Below, piece after piece: positions 1-11,415 of a DNA stretch of 64,000 nt; within the stretch, counting starts at the first letter, position 1; each line of letters begins with the position of its first letter. A program made the translations under genes and the position numbers. Source of the stretch: Celoporthe dispersa. Its lineage: Eukaryota > Ascomycota > Sordariomycetes > Diaporthales > Cryphonectriaceae. Under the pieces are notes generated by a model. It worked only from the letters and a program-made list of their open reading frames with translations, ran no database searches and was not told the origin of the DNA. Location: the NCBI GenBank assembly GCA_016584495.1, contig WAID01000003.1, positions 620,001 to 684,000 on the forward strand. Direction: 5' to 3'.

Positions 1-42
1 AATCGCGTCTGTAGCTTTTCAACAACGAGGACGTCTGGAAAC

Positions 43-1757
43 ATGTCGAAACGACGAGAACGATCTGCTTCCCAGGAGGAGGTCCTGAAACACCCCTCGA
101 CGAAGCGGGCCAAGGAGATTGATGCTCATCCGCCCCTGGGGGCCTTATTGAAACATATGAACGAGCAAAGAGCAGCCCGGCGCCTCGCAACGTGGTCCAC
201 TGGTTCCGGAGCAAGGACCTCAGGGCAGAAGACAACCGCGCATTGTCAGCGGCCTCCGCAAAGGCCAAAGAGGGATCAGGCTCGCTGCTCACCTGCTTTC
301 TTTGGTCCCCAAAGGACATTGCATGGCATGGTACGAGTCCCGCAAGGACGGACTTATGTTGGAATCCCTACGGCTGCTCCAGGAGCAGCTCCACAGCCTG
401 AATATCCCTCTCGTCATATTAACGGCCGAGGACCGCGAGGAAAAGGGCCAAAAGGTTCTTGACTTCATCAGGGAGCATGATACGAGTCATTTATATGCGA
501 ATCTCGAGTACGAGGTGGATGAGTTACGAAGGGATATCGACATGTTTGAGAAGTTGAAGGAGGATGGGTCCGAAGCGTCCTTTCAGCTCCTCCACGACCA
601 GACTGTTGTGCAACCCGGAGCCCTAAGGTCTGGCTCAGGCGGGCCTATGAAGGTCTTCACGCCATACCATAAGGCCTGGCTGGCCAAGGTGGCCAGCGAG
701 CCCGAGCTGCTCGATCTAGTGGACCCGCCAGCAGCCAACGATAAAAAGGCCCTAAAGGAGTTCAGGGACCTCTTTAAAACCAAGATCCCGTCTCTGCCGG
801 ACGCGAGCAAGTTCACGTCCGACAAGGACAGGACACGCATTCGTAAATTATGGCCAGCAGGACACGAAGCCGGCCTGGGACGGTTACAACATTTCCTCGC
901 CAGCAAGGTCAAGACCTACAAGACCAACAGATCAATCCCAGCGACAGACAACTCTAGCCGTTTATCACCTTACTTCGCTTCTGGGATCCTCTCCGTCAGG
1001 GAAGCCCTCAAATGCGCTCTGGAAGCCAACGATGGTGATGATTTCGACTCTGGCGACGCCGGGATCGCGAGCTGGGTCCGTGAGATCGTCTTCCGAGAGT
1101 TTTACAGGCAGACGCTGGTGCACACTCCCCACGACGCCATGAACCTGCCGCACAACTTGAAATTTGATTTTTGTACAGTGGGAGGACGACGAAGAGGGCT
1201 GGAGGAGATGGTGCGAGGGCCAGACCGGCATGCCTTTCGTCGACGCTGGCATGAGACAACTGCGCGAGGAGGCGTACATGCACAACCGGCTGCGGATGAA
1301 CACCAGCAGCTACCTGCGGACGAACCTCCTGATCGACTACAGGAAGGGAGAGCGGTTCTTCGCGGAGAACCTTGTGGACTGGGACTTGAGTAACAACACA
1401 CAGGGCTGGGAGCCGAGCTATACGGTCTTCAACCCCGTCGTCCAAGCGGAGAAGTGTGATCCCCACGGCGAGTACATCCGAAGATGGGTCCCAGAGCTGA
1501 AGGACGTCGAGGGCAAGGCAGTTTTTGATCCATATCACAGGATGAGCAAGGAAGATTTTGAGAAGCTGGGCTATCCTGCTCCGCACGTGGATTTCAAGGA
1601 AAGCAGAGACAGGTGCATGCAGAGGTACAAGCAGGATATGGCAGAAGCCGACCCGTGGGAGATTGTTTGCCTTGCAACTATCCAGGCGAGGTACTCGTCG
1701 ATAAGATGGCTAGTGGTTATTTCTCGTAATTATTGCAAAGTTAAACGCTTACAGTGA
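43..1757 (+). CDS. Class I CPD-type DNA photolyase (frameshifted reading)
   Basis: Repairs UV-induced cyclobutane pyrimidine dimers using blue light, with FAD and an antenna cofactor; expected in nucleus or mitochondrion. The N-terminal Rossmann domain starts with VVHWFRSKDLR (from about 190). The FAD-binding helical domain follows, with SRLSPYFASGILS (about 955), WVREIVFREFYRQ (about 1075), MPFVDAGMRQL and RMNTSSYLR (1230-1320), and NTQGWEPSYTVFNP (1395-1435). The sequence changes frame three times: about 178 (one base missing), about 352 (one base missing in GGACTTATG) and about 1170 (one extra T in a T5 run). Each break falls inside conserved sequence and net correction gives 572 codons, a normal length for fungal photolyases. 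I therefore infer sequencing error, or a very recent pseudogene. The start at 43 gives a basic, probably targeting, N-terminus. The last about 30 codons are not conserved, and an unrecognised terminal intron is possible. Confidence 0.9.
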
Positions 1758-1834
1758 AAGCATTACGATTGATTGATTGGTAGCTATAAAACTTTTACTT
1801 CTTTCTCAGCATTAAACATTACCCTCGGGACAAA

Positions 1835-2135
1835 CTCGAGACCAGTAAACAGTAATGAAGATGAACAAAAAGGAGAAGAAGAAGAAAAGAAAATCCAAAC
1901 ATGAAGGTTTCAGACCAGTAACCACTAATCAAAACGAACTAAAGAGAGAGAAAAAACATAAATCCAAGCATCATGGTTCCAGACCACAAACCACTGATCA
2001 AGACGAGCTGGAAAAAAGAAAAAAAAGAAAAAAAGAAAAAAAAGAAAAAAAAGAAAAAAAAAAATTCAAGACTAGTAAGCGCGAATTAAGACGAACTGAA
2101 AGGAGAGGTAGAAAAAAAAATCCAAACATCAGCCA
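1835..2135. repeat. Degenerate ~70-bp tandem repeat between convergent genes
   Basis: Three diverged units begin with GACCAGTAA/GACCACAAA-type starts at about 1840, 1913 and 1982 (spacings 73 and 69 bp). Each contains a core near AAATCCAAACATGAAGG followed by a purine-rich A/G tract, and a partial core (AAATCCAAACATCAG) recurs at about 2120. The tract sits in the 3' region shared by the photolyase and the convergent downstream gene. It creates a Lys/Glu-rich open frame on the + strand which I do not regard as a gene. Confidence 0.6.
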
Positions 2136-2186
2136 TATAGATCAATTTGTTCCCTTCCTCACCCTCGGCTGCTGCTTCCCCTACGA

Positions 2187-3608
2187 TCACTCCTCGTCGA
2201 TGTTGGCCAGTGAGACAGGTGGGTCGACCAGCTCCGGTCTCCAGGTCAGCGTCCACACCAGCAACTTTGGACCCTTCAGATTCCTGGTCAGAAGCACCTT
2301 CTCCTTACAGATGTGGCAGGAGGGGTTGGGCTGTGCATTGCTCGCCGAGCATTTTCTGCAGTGATCGGCCCAGTGATAGTGCAGGCCGCGCCAGCTCATC
2401 TTCTGCACAGTCTCGTCGCAGATGAGGCGGGCGACGACCTCGTTGTTGTCCTCGATCAGCCAGTGGCGCCAGCTCATGATCTCGAAGCACCAGGTCTTGG
2501 CCCACTCCACGATCGGCTCCATCTCTTCCTTCTTGTAATCGGCCGTCTCGAAGGAGATGGTCAGCTTCTTGAGGTTGGTCATGATGCGGAAGATACTGCC
2601 CAGGGAGCCGTCCTGGAAGGGCGGCTGCGAGTACCTGCCGCGGTCCGCCAGGGCAGCACGGATATGCGCCTGCATGAGGCCAAAATCAGGCATTGCGAAT
2701 TTCGGGCGGTGGATGTCAATGGCGGGATGGCGGTCTTCCTTCCAGCCATACCAGTCGCTGCGACGCAGCGAAAGGTGGAACTCCTCGAGGTTGTGGAAAA
2801 CCCTCCACGTAGGCTCTACAGGGCCTTGGCCACTAGAGAGAAGAGAGCGCAGCTGCTGGTAGCACTCAGCGCCCTCCGGGCTCTCCTCTCTCATCTTGAT
2901 GACCTTGCGGTGGTGCATGATCTCTTCGGCAAGGCTTTGCTGTGAAATGATCATAATGCAGTTAGTATATATTTTGCAAGGTAGTCTCAACACACACGTA
3001 AAAGGGTCGACACTCACGAGGTATGAAAGGGGAGAATACACACGCATAGTGCGAATCATCTCCTGCAGGTGAACCTTGTCGCTGTCTTCGTCTCGCACGC
3101 TGTTGGCAAAGGCACGGAAGTCTTGGTCTCCAAGATACGGCGGACCGAGCTCCTGCCAGAGGACCATCTGCTTTCTCTTGACCAGGATGGGGTGGGCGTC
3201 GAGGTAGACACGGCGGCAGGTCAGGATCAGGGCCTTTCCGGGATAGAAGGGCCTGTCGGCGGTTTCTGGGCGGAACCAGTCGAAGCCCAGAGACTGTCTC
3301 TGCCTAATGAAGGCCCGGGGAAGAAGTTCATGCAGCTGAGGCGAACGCGGCGGCTCGTCATCCTCATTGTCGTCTGGCTCATCGGCAGGCCGCTCGTGCC
3401 AGGGGTAAGCGCGGCAGTTGTGGTCCAATAAACCAAAGATGTGCTCGTAAGGGCGGGGGTATGGGGTGGTCTCTGGGGCCAGTGCATGTTCAAAGATGAG
3501 ATCAGTGACCTCCTGCGGGATGCCCTTGTAGAACAGACATTCCTCTTGACCGTGAATCCGGCCCGAATTACCACCCTCTGGGCCCCAAGCCTTGGTGCGG
3601 TTCGACAT
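2187..3608 (-). CDS. 2EXR/F-box-like fungal hypothetical protein
   Basis: Two exons, 3608-3018 and 2939-2187, encode 447 residues. The intron (2940-3017, 78 bp, GTGAGT..CACAG, branch ACTAAC) is a multiple of three without stops, so the unspliced frame also reads through. The N-terminal part has FYKGIPQEVTDLIFEHAL, resembling the 2EXR/F-box-like start of many fungal hypothetical proteins, and later ALILTCRRVYLDAHPIL, another recurrent motif of that group. An acidic/proline linker lies near residues 75-90. The C-terminal part has a CRKCSA..CHIC cysteine arrangement that could bind a metal. I chose the ATG at 3608 because the conserved domain starts soon after; an upstream in-frame ATG at 3743 is possible. 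The molecular function is unknown; protein-protein interaction is only a guess. Confidence 0.75.
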   Translation of the reverse strand: MSNRTKAWGPEGGNSGRIHGQEECLFYKGIPQEVTDLIFEHALAPETTPYPRPYEHIFGLLDHNCRAYPWHERPADEPDDNEDDEPPRSPQLHELLPRAFIRQRQSLGFDWFRPETADRPFYPGKALILTCRRVYLDAHPILVKRKQMVLWQELGPPYLGDQDFRAFANSVRDEDSDKVHLQEMIRTMRVYSPLSYLVSVDPFTCVLRLPCKIYTNCIMIISQQSLAEEIMHHRKVIKMREESPEGAECYQQLRSLLSSGQGPVEPTWRVFHNLEEFHLSLRRSDWYGWKEDRHPAIDIHRPKFAMPDFGLMQAHIRAALADRGRYSQPPFQDGSLGSIFRIMTNLKKLTISFETADYKKEEMEPIVEWAKTWCFEIMSWRHWLIEDNNEVVARLICDETVQKMSWRGLHYHWADHCRKCSASNAQPNPSCHICKEKVLLTRNLKGPKLLVWTLTWRPELVDPPVSLANIDEE

Positions 3609-3743
3609 CAGACCAGGGGCTCCTTTCTCCCAAGTCCTGTAGAACTGCGTATGCTTGTCAGGGTAACTTGCAGGGGCCTTGTGAAGAGGGGGGCACGCGG
3701 CGATACATCTTGTCGAGAAAGAGGGTGGTATAAGAAAGCCCAC

Positions 3744-4828
3744 GTAGGTGGTGCTCTTGTATTGTAATTTATGTGTGAGTGCCGTAGAGGGCTGCGAAGA
3801 GGCGAGGTGAGCTGGGATGTAGAAGACTCAGCTGGTGGGTGAAGGGGGCGGATGAAGAATGAAGAACGAGAGAGGATGAGGAGAAGAGGAGAAGCGCTTG
3901 GAGAAGTGAGAGGCGGGGGGCATATTAATATTTACGAGACACAGGAATATGCATGCACATAAGAAGGTCATGCACATATGCGATCAAGAACAACAACGGA
4001 CGGACAGTTTATGAGACACTGCCCCCAACCCCTCCCTCATGCACGCCGCCTGTTCGGGGCGGGCTGCTGCCGCTGCTGCTTGCTTCTGCTGTCGCCCGAC
4101 GAAAACACGCAGCAACATCATGACGAATTAGCTCCACAGCACGGGTCAGATGGATCTACAGCGGCCTTTTCTACTGGCTAGAGATGTTGGGCGGCAATAA
4201 AATAGATTAATGGGATGGCTGAGGGCAATGTATTTCATGCTGTGTTACCGTCGCAATCACACTGCACTGTCACACATGGGCTGCTGATGACGTGTCAATG
4301 TTTGCGCCAGTAATTTTACCTGGCCCGAAAAAAAAAGGAGAAAATAAAAGCGAAGGTGTAGATACGTACTGGTGGGAAGGAGGGGGAAGGGTGGGCGTTG
4401 AGTAGGGTGAGAAAAAAAGCAATAATTCACATACCGTGAACGGTACTTTTTATATTAATTCTTGTATCAGCTTAAACGCCACCAGCCACATCCACATTTT
4501 TCCATCCGACAGAACTAAATTCCGGACATATTAGCGTCATTTTTAATTAGTATGGTTACGAGCTGAAAAGAAAAAAAAAAGAAAAGTCTTGTGTAAATCT
4601 TGGCCAGTCCGTCAGCCACCGCCAACGAATGCCCTCCTTGTGCACCACCCGCCTTAAGGAACAGGAAGAGGGGGCAGACCTGGCATCCCAACCACGCTCA
4701 TTATATGAGCGAGGTCTCCTCTCCTGTCCCTGCACTCATCAGCACACGAGCACGCACGCACACAAATACACGCACACGCACATACACACATACACTCAAG
4801 AGCACACATATACGCACACATACACACA
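3744..4828. other. Divergent intergenic region, CA-rich leader at right end
   Basis: No convincing gene. It separates two divergently transcribed genes and should hold both promoters. Positions 4740-4828 are a CA-rich tract (repeated ACACACA and GCACACA), ending directly at the ATG of the downstream gene, so it is probably its 5' leader. Short poly-A runs occur at 4328-4337 and 4567-4580. Confidence 0.5.
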
Positions 4829-6514
4829 ATGACAGAATCACAGCTTACATGCATCCCCAGCGTATACACGCCCGTCGCGGTCACGACCTACTCGCCCATC
4901 GTCCCGTCTGCGCCTCACCCCAAAGCTGAGAAGATTGCCGCTCTCATCACTGAATGGATCGAACTCTTGATGGACATGCACTTCCTGCCCGCCCCGAACG
5001 TCTCGTTCTCGCCGCATGAGCATGTGCCTCTAGACCGTTCCTATCCAGCCAAGTTCGGAATCACCAAGGATGTCGTCGACATTTTACAGATGATCCCACA
5101 CAGGAGCCCAGGGTTCGATGTCAGGTGGAACTACGGTAGCGGTGTCGCGGAGCTTGTCCCCGGCAGCGATATGCTGCAGGACCTGCGCGGGAGCTACAAC
5201 ATGGCCGGCGAGTGGCAAAACTCCTGGGCGGACCCCCTACACGCCATCGAAGAGCTGTTCGAGTGCCCAGGGACCGGAAATGCTCAGGAGGGAGTAGGCG
5301 AAAACGACACGGACCATCGCCACCACCCCCACCACGAGAGGGGATGGAACCATGAGAACGGACCCTACATGCGACCCTGGTATCTTCCGCTTAGCGACGT
5401 CGGGAGTCATGGCAGCGTGATGATCCTCGACACCCGGCGGTGGGAGATGTGGCTGGTCGACTCCCGCGGAGACGGGTCGAGAGACCCCGTGTTCCAAGGC
5501 CCGGGACAACGCCTCGTCCGAGACCACGGGTGCACAAACAAAAACGACCTGCGGCGATGCCCTAGCCGTCCCGCTGAGGACTTCCTACGGGATATCATGC
5601 GTCGCTTCAAGAGCCTGGAGTGGATACCCGGGGGACTCTACAACCCAGCAGACCGCCACAAACCATACAAGGCATTCAAGCGCATGTACAAAAAAGCTGG
5701 CTGGCCTGATAAATTTAATCCCCTCCGCTTCAACAAGATGCTGCTGGAGCATTTAGGCATGCCCGCCAGAGGCCGCAACCTGGGCCCTACGAAGCAGGAG
5801 CTCGTGGTCATCAAGGCCAAGAGGTCCTGGAGTGAGCTTTACGATGTCATGGTTGACCAGAGTGAGGCCACAAGGCACCAGATCATCATCGCCGATGCCG
5901 ACTATCGGCTTGCACACAAGCTGTTCGCATCGGATTACGACCGCGAGACGCTGGAGTTCACCCTACAGATCTACAAAGACATACTTCATCCCCCTACACG
6001 AGCTTGGAAGGACAGCCAGGGCAGGCTGATGGAGGAGTTTAAATTTCTCGACAGCGAGCTCAAGGATCTCATGATGCACGAGGGCAGGTATGCAGGGCCA
6101 GGATGGGCCGGTGCCAAGAGCGAAGACGTGAACCAGATGTTCAGAGAGACAAAGTTCGTCGAAGAGGTACGCTGCACCGAGCTGGAGGGCCTGGTGTACG
6201 ATGCTAGTCCAGAGGCGAGACGACAGCGTCTGTTCACCCAATCAAAGCAGCGCGCAGCTGAGGTCCCAGAAGAGATACGACGAGCCTTGCGATGGAATCC
6301 ACCAGGAGCCCAAGATGATGACTGCACCCCCCTGGGCAGTGGCTCCCGGGCAGAGGACATCAAGAGAGTCCTCCGGGAGGATATGACGATGGCGCAACTT
6401 AGCAGAGAGATTGTCCGCTGCTGGGAACAACGTGAAGGCTCCAAGGAAGAAAAGGACAGAAAAATATGGAAGAATGACAACGGGAGGGTGGTCATGAGAC
6501 ACGATGAGCTGTGA
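4829..6514 (+). CDS. Hypothetical protein, single exon, 561 aa
   Basis: One uninterrupted frame of 561 codons with good coding character. I do not recognise the family. The N-terminal third is mixed alpha/beta-like. A segment PWYLPLSDVGSHGSVMILDT (about residues 183-202) followed by WEMWLVDS looks like the core of a compact alpha/beta domain, vaguely like SMI1/KNR4-type folds, but this is not enough for assignment. A His-rich stretch (HRHHPHHE) lies near residue 165. The C-terminal third is charged and helical with many Arg/Lys/Glu residues. No signal peptide or membrane segment is visible. It is an intact frame flanked by frameshifted genes. The start fits the abrupt end of the CA-rich leader immediately upstream. 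Confidence 0.7.
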   Translation: MTESQLTCIPSVYTPVAVTTYSPIVPSAPHPKAEKIAALITEWIELLMDMHFLPAPNVSFSPHEHVPLDRSYPAKFGITKDVVDILQMIPHRSPGFDVRWNYGSGVAELVPGSDMLQDLRGSYNMAGEWQNSWADPLHAIEELFECPGTGNAQEGVGENDTDHRHHPHHERGWNHENGPYMRPWYLPLSDVGSHGSVMILDTRRWEMWLVDSRGDGSRDPVFQGPGQRLVRDHGCTNKNDLRRCPSRPAEDFLRDIMRRFKSLEWIPGGLYNPADRHKPYKAFKRMYKKAGWPDKFNPLRFNKMLLEHLGMPARGRNLGPTKQELVVIKAKRSWSELYDVMVDQSEATRHQIIIADADYRLAHKLFASDYDRETLEFTLQIYKDILHPPTRAWKDSQGRLMEEFKFLDSELKDLMMHEGRYAGPGWAGAKSEDVNQMFRETKFVEEVRCTELEGLVYDASPEARRQRLFTQSKQRAAEVPEEIRRALRWNPPGAQDDDCTPLGSGSRAEDIKRVLREDMTMAQLSREIVRCWEQREGSKEEKDRKIWKNDNGRVVMRHDEL

Positions 6515-6616
6515 GTAATCGATGGGGGGAGAAGAGGCATATGCGACATTGCTTTCTTACTTGTTATACAATCGCGCAATTAATTGCTTTGATGAAAGAA
6601 TTTAATACGGAAAACC

Positions 6617-9600
6617 CTAAACGATATCCGCAATACGTGTGCGCTTAGACCCCGTGTTGTTCAGGTCCTGATAGACAGCAAGCATTCCCGTCTGCTGGTG
6701 AGAATGAGGAGTCGACAGCGCCGGCGTCACGCTCGGTGTGTCTGGTGAGATGGACGCGTCGTCGATGACGGCTGCTCGTCTTGTCGCCTGTCTCCTCTCG
6801 TGGGCGTCCCGGGCCATCTGTTCCGAGCGGCGTCGGACCCATTCCTGCTCCTTTTCCTTCTTCCTCGAGCGGTCCATGTATCGATCCCTTAGCCCTCTGA
6901 TTGTCAGATCGCTCGGGGCGAATAGCCGGTACATGCCACACTTGATGTACACCCATCTGAACAGGTCGCGCGACATCCTGCCGGGACTCCCAAAGGCGGT
7001 GTAGTAAGTGATTGCAACTATGCCAAGGGACATGGGGACTACCATCTTTTTGTTAGTAATTTATACGATAATTATAAGAAGAAAAAGAAGAAGAATATCA
7101 GGGAGGTAAGCTTTTCTCACTCATCCACTTGAACTGTTCACGTAGGGTCATTGGGGCCTCCGGGCCTGCAATCTCCTTATTGTTCATGCCAAAGACACTG
7201 GATATGAATGACATGGGCAACTATGATGTCGCATTAATATGGAAACTTGTGATTGTCCGAGAAGAAAATATAAGATCAAGGCGGGAGGTGGCATGCTTAA
7301 CATACAAAGATCACGGTCACGACCGTAAAGACGAGGAGGGTGACGTTTTGCCGCTGGGTATCCTCGCCCTGCCTCATCGACTGCCACGCCTGCACCACGG
7401 TGACCTGCTGCTGTTTCAGAGAGATAAGGTAGTCAAGCTGTGGCCCCTCGTTAACAAGTGACCTCTGGAACGGTCTCGCTGGCCATTTGTGACAGGACGT
7501 ACACTCGCGGAGATGTCATTCGCCGACCTGCGCATGCCCTCCAGATCTTCGACGTTGCTGTGTATCTCCATGAGCAGCGGGTCGACGTCTGGGGTAGGGC
7601 GGCCCCCGGCAAGCTGCAGCATCGTCTTCTCAAACTTCTCGACCACTTCCTTCTGCTCAATGGAGATCCGTAACATGATCTCCAGGTCTCGGACGATGCT
7701 CTTGATCTGCCCCTGCAGCTCGCCTTCTTTGCCAATATCGAGAAATGGTACGATGAGGTCACTCAGACCGTTGTCGACATCGGTATGTGCAAGCCTCGAG
7801 AATATTCTAGCCCATTCCCAGTACTGCTCGGCGCCGAACGAATGCTTGCTTGCCTATAGTCATAACATCCGTCAATTATTTTTTTTTTTATGACGGGAAT
7901 GTGTCTTGTGCGTAGATGGTCTTCTTGCCACTCACCACGTCTCGAATGGCTTCTCTGAATATCTGCATAACTCCTATCTGGCCATCTTGTGGCTGAATTT
8001 GAGTCAAGTCGATTTAGTATTCAGTCATGTAATGCATAGCCTCACGGTCATAATTACCATAGAGAGCTGTGACAAGCACTGAGCAGTACAAGGAAGAAAA
8101 CGACCTCGATAATACTTACCTTGATTGCATACAGAGATGCGCGCGACATCAGCGCTTCCCTAGAATGGCAAAGGCCACGTCGAACACAGTCTTGTTGTGG
8201 CCCTTGCCAGTCTTTATGAGCGCATCCCGGATACTTTTATGTATACCTGGCCCATTGTTAGGCCCTGTTACGTCTCCCTGGTCAGGGAAGCATGTGATGA
8301 TCGTCTGGTCGTCGAGAATCCACATCCAGAGCTGGTCGATCATCATGACACGAGGTATCTTGCGGACCCTGTCCCGCCACTCCTCGGTGAACGGGTCCAC
8401 GGAGTGAACGTCTAGCTGCTTGGGGCGGGTCGCGCGGTGCACGACCTGATCTCGAGCGCTGGCATGCCACGACAGGCTCAACGTCCACTCGTTCGTCTGC
8501 TCCAGTGTGCGTCGTGGATAGAGCGGAGGGTCCTCGTGCAGGTACTTCTGGATCAGGGCCTTCTCGCGGTAGGTGGACATGGCTTCGTACAGTATGGCTG
8601 CGTCGAAGAGCACCTGGCCGAGCTCTGTCCCTGCAATCACACGATTGCGGTCGTCAGTAGTGAAGATAGACCATAGAGGCACCTTTCTGAACCGCCCGTG
8701 GCGTTTCATGATATTCGCAAAGACCCCCGTGGCTGTCCTTTTAGGTGGCTTCAGAGATTGGGTCGCCGTGGGTTCAGGGACCGGAACACTACAGCCGGCC
8801 CTGTTCTCGAGACGCCACGCTGTGTTGGGCTGTCGGCTCTGCGCGTTGAGGAGCTGAAGGCCCCGGTGTCTCACCCTCCTCATCCCCGCTAGCTGGCGTT
8901 CCTGCTGTAGCTTTTCCTTCCTCTGCCTTTCTGTCTCCTTGTACACTGCCTGCGAGATTTTTGTCTGGTGACGTGCAGTGTCCCAGTGCAAATAGGGCAT
9001 CTTTTTGAGGAGGGTATGGGGCGTGCTTGGTCAACAGGCTCGTTCATTCTGGAGCTTTGGGATGTGGGGTTGATTGTATTGATCTTACAAACAAGGCAAT
9101 ACCGTCATGTACTTCCTCGGGGACTTGTCATGTCTTTTAGTGTCATGAATTGCATCCCTCTTTCCGGACTGTGATTCCCTCACCTGTAGATGTAGAGACA
9201 GCTTCGCACATCGGTCGTAGGTATCTGCCAGTCACAGTTGATGCCTGCTGTTGGCTCTTCCAGTACTTTTGTTCCAAGATAGAACGATTGCTCGGAATTT
9301 TCCGAGGCCCTAGGTCTTCGACTTTAGGATGGTCAGGGAGGCCGACACCGTTGCTCTTTAGAGGAAGAAGAGAAACGGGCTTGTTTCTCAAATACCGAGC
9401 GATCGCGCGCTGCCGGTTTCGATTGGTCACAGTCAGCCTTCTGAACATGCAAATTTCAAAAATCCAAAATTCGAATATACATACTTCGGCCCACTAGTAA
9501 AAAAAAAAAAAAAGGAAAAAGAAAGTCGCTTGTTAATCCCCCAAGTTTGCTGTCATCCTTTACCTTCTAGGCCAGGTCACTTACAAGCATATTGTTTGCG

Positions 9601-10196
9601 GGGAAGTGAAAATAGTTGATAGTGTCTTCAGGGGCGTTCAGCGGGCTCTCGTCCTCTTTTCCATAGATGAGATCCTGGACGGAAATTCTGTAGCATGGAA
9701 ATTGCTCCTGAAACCTTGAGTCCATGGTGTCGTGGACTGGCCGCCCATTTCTGAAGCGAACAAAGTAGGCGTTGGTGTCGAGATCCGGATTATACTCGCC
9801 TCCACGGCTGGAGATGTGCACATCTTTCTGCGCCGTACCGTTTGTGGCGAAATGTAGAGTTCGCAGCTCTCGCACACGATCGATGCCATCCTGGAAGTCC
9901 TTGGTGCCCCTCCATCTCTCCAGGCTGCTCGTCAGGTTCTGCACCAGGGCGCGGCCCTCTCCTATGTCGCTGAACAGTGCGCTGCGGAGATACTGGATCC
10001 GCTGGAGCTTGGCATGGACCTGCCTTGCCTGGCTGGCGCTGAGCGATTCGAGGTACTCTTCGCGCTGGAAGAACTGCTCACAGCCCAGATAATGGAGGAG
10101 AAAATCTCGCGGTTTATGGCGCTCAGCGCTGAGGCAAGATGGAATAATGTCATGGTCTTCCAGACGGAGTAGGAGATCCACGAAGTCGGCAGGCAT
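6617..10196 (-). CDS. Fungal CorA-like Mg2+ transporter family protein (multi-exon)
   Basis: Belongs to the large fungal group of CorA-like proteins often annotated as Mg2+ transporters or ankyrin-type proteins. Coding starts at ATG 10196 (MPADFVDLL). The N-terminal module includes a WAE..AIARYL segment, YWKSQQQ and GRYLRPMCEAVS (9150-9450). Then come MPYLHWDT (9000), YPRRTLEQ, and MMIDQLWMWILDDQTIITCFP (about 8280-8345), all typical of the family. The C-terminal CorA part has a helical stalk (7420-7830), LPMSFISSVFGMNN carrying the CorA GMN signature (about 7190-7230), and a second hydrophobic segment MVVPMSLGIVAITYY (7000-7045). A basic, coiled-coil-like tail follows. At least seven introns are needed; clear donors lie at 9584 and 8119. 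A one-base deletion in a CCC run at 8158-8160 breaks the frame between FDVAFAILG and EALMSRASLY. Whether it transports Mg2+ is unproven; membrane location is supported by the two C-terminal helices. Confidence 0.8.
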
Positions 10197-11415
10197 TGGG
10201 TGCAAAATCTCGGTTGAGAAATATCAAAGAAGCAACTAAAATACCAAGAGTTGTGTCAACGTATCTGTGAAGCCGCCCCAGCAGAGTTGAAATTCATTCT
10301 GGCAAGTATAGATGTACTCAAATCACCGTATTTAGCCTTGTTCATTCCACCATCGCTCGGCTGCGAAAGCGACCTAGGATCATGTGGCTGGAAGGCTTTC
10401 GACCAAGCGTAGGCTTTTCATTACGAGGCGTTGCGTCTTACAGGCGGCTGAATCAGGTTTATTGGCTTATTGCAAGGCGCTCTCGCCAGATCTATTATAG
10501 CAGATTCCACGCGATCCTTGGTACTGTGCAACCAGATACAACAAGCACTTGACGTCTGACCATTCCTCCGGCACGAGGTTTGAATTTTTAGCTCTCAAGC
10601 ATCACATGGCGAAGCTGTATCTGGAGCACAAGACTGATAGAGCTTCCATCAAGGAGCTTCGCTTGACACATTCGCCAAAATCTCCTCGATTCCCCACAGC
10701 GCCTGGATGAGCACAACAGTCGAAGTCTCCGAAAATTGTACTTCTAGAGGAGCTTCAAGTATGTAGGATACCCTCGACAATCTGCGCCCGTATAGGAAAC
10801 GTGTCTAAATTGAATGAAGGCGGCCGAGACATTCATGACTTCAAGAAGCAAGGCTAGCCCAGCCTATGCGTGACGTGTACGAACGTCTCTGTTTCGACGC
10901 AAGACATCCAGGTGAGATGGGAGGGAACACAGCCCGCCAACCTGGCATCTGGGCCGTATTTTGGAGCCCACGTGCATCGAGTGGAGGAAGACTCTGTCCG
11001 GGGTCACATCTGACAAGGCGAATTAGGATCTCCATTGAGGTGCTCCGTGGCTTCTTCAATGGCGACGTTAGACATGCTGGTGTGACAAATGAAAACGAAT
11101 ATGGATGGCTGATTCCTTGTCTTTTTCCCTACCTGTCTTATATTCAAGTCACTATCGGTGCACGACAGCGGAGTGCTCAGAATACATGGAATGTTCTGGC
11201 TGCATCGCCTTGGTCTGGTGTCTCTCGGATAGGCGGGATCCTGCTCGAGTGGACATGGACGAGGCACACAAACCAGTCTCGACCTCTTGCATGTCCACGA
11301 ACACGGCAGTAAATATCCGTAAAAAGAAGGAGAAAAAAAAAAAGAGATTGTGAATGTCACTACTGAAGATCGACAAATGAGTTCCTTCAATAAGATGAGT
11401 TTTGTAGCGATCTGC
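10197..11415. other. Intergenic region
   Basis: About 1.2 kb between the 5' end of the CorA-like gene and the 3' end of the UstYa-like gene, both on the minus strand. Several short open frames exist on both strands but none has recognisable motifs or convincing composition. It presumably contains the CorA-like promoter. Confidence 0.4.

Noticed and set aside
1855..2364. Lys/Glu-rich + strand open frame of 169 codons
   Set aside because: Produced by an A/G-rich degenerate repeat in a 3' intergenic region; no conserved domain.
2313..2945. Long + strand open frame opposite the 2EXR-like gene
   Set aside because: Shadow of the minus-strand coding exon; the minus strand has domain features and a proper intron.
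3978..4181. 67-codon open frame with Cys-rich stretch
   Set aside because: Short, repetitive codons (GCTGC/CTGCTG) and lies in a divergent promoter region.
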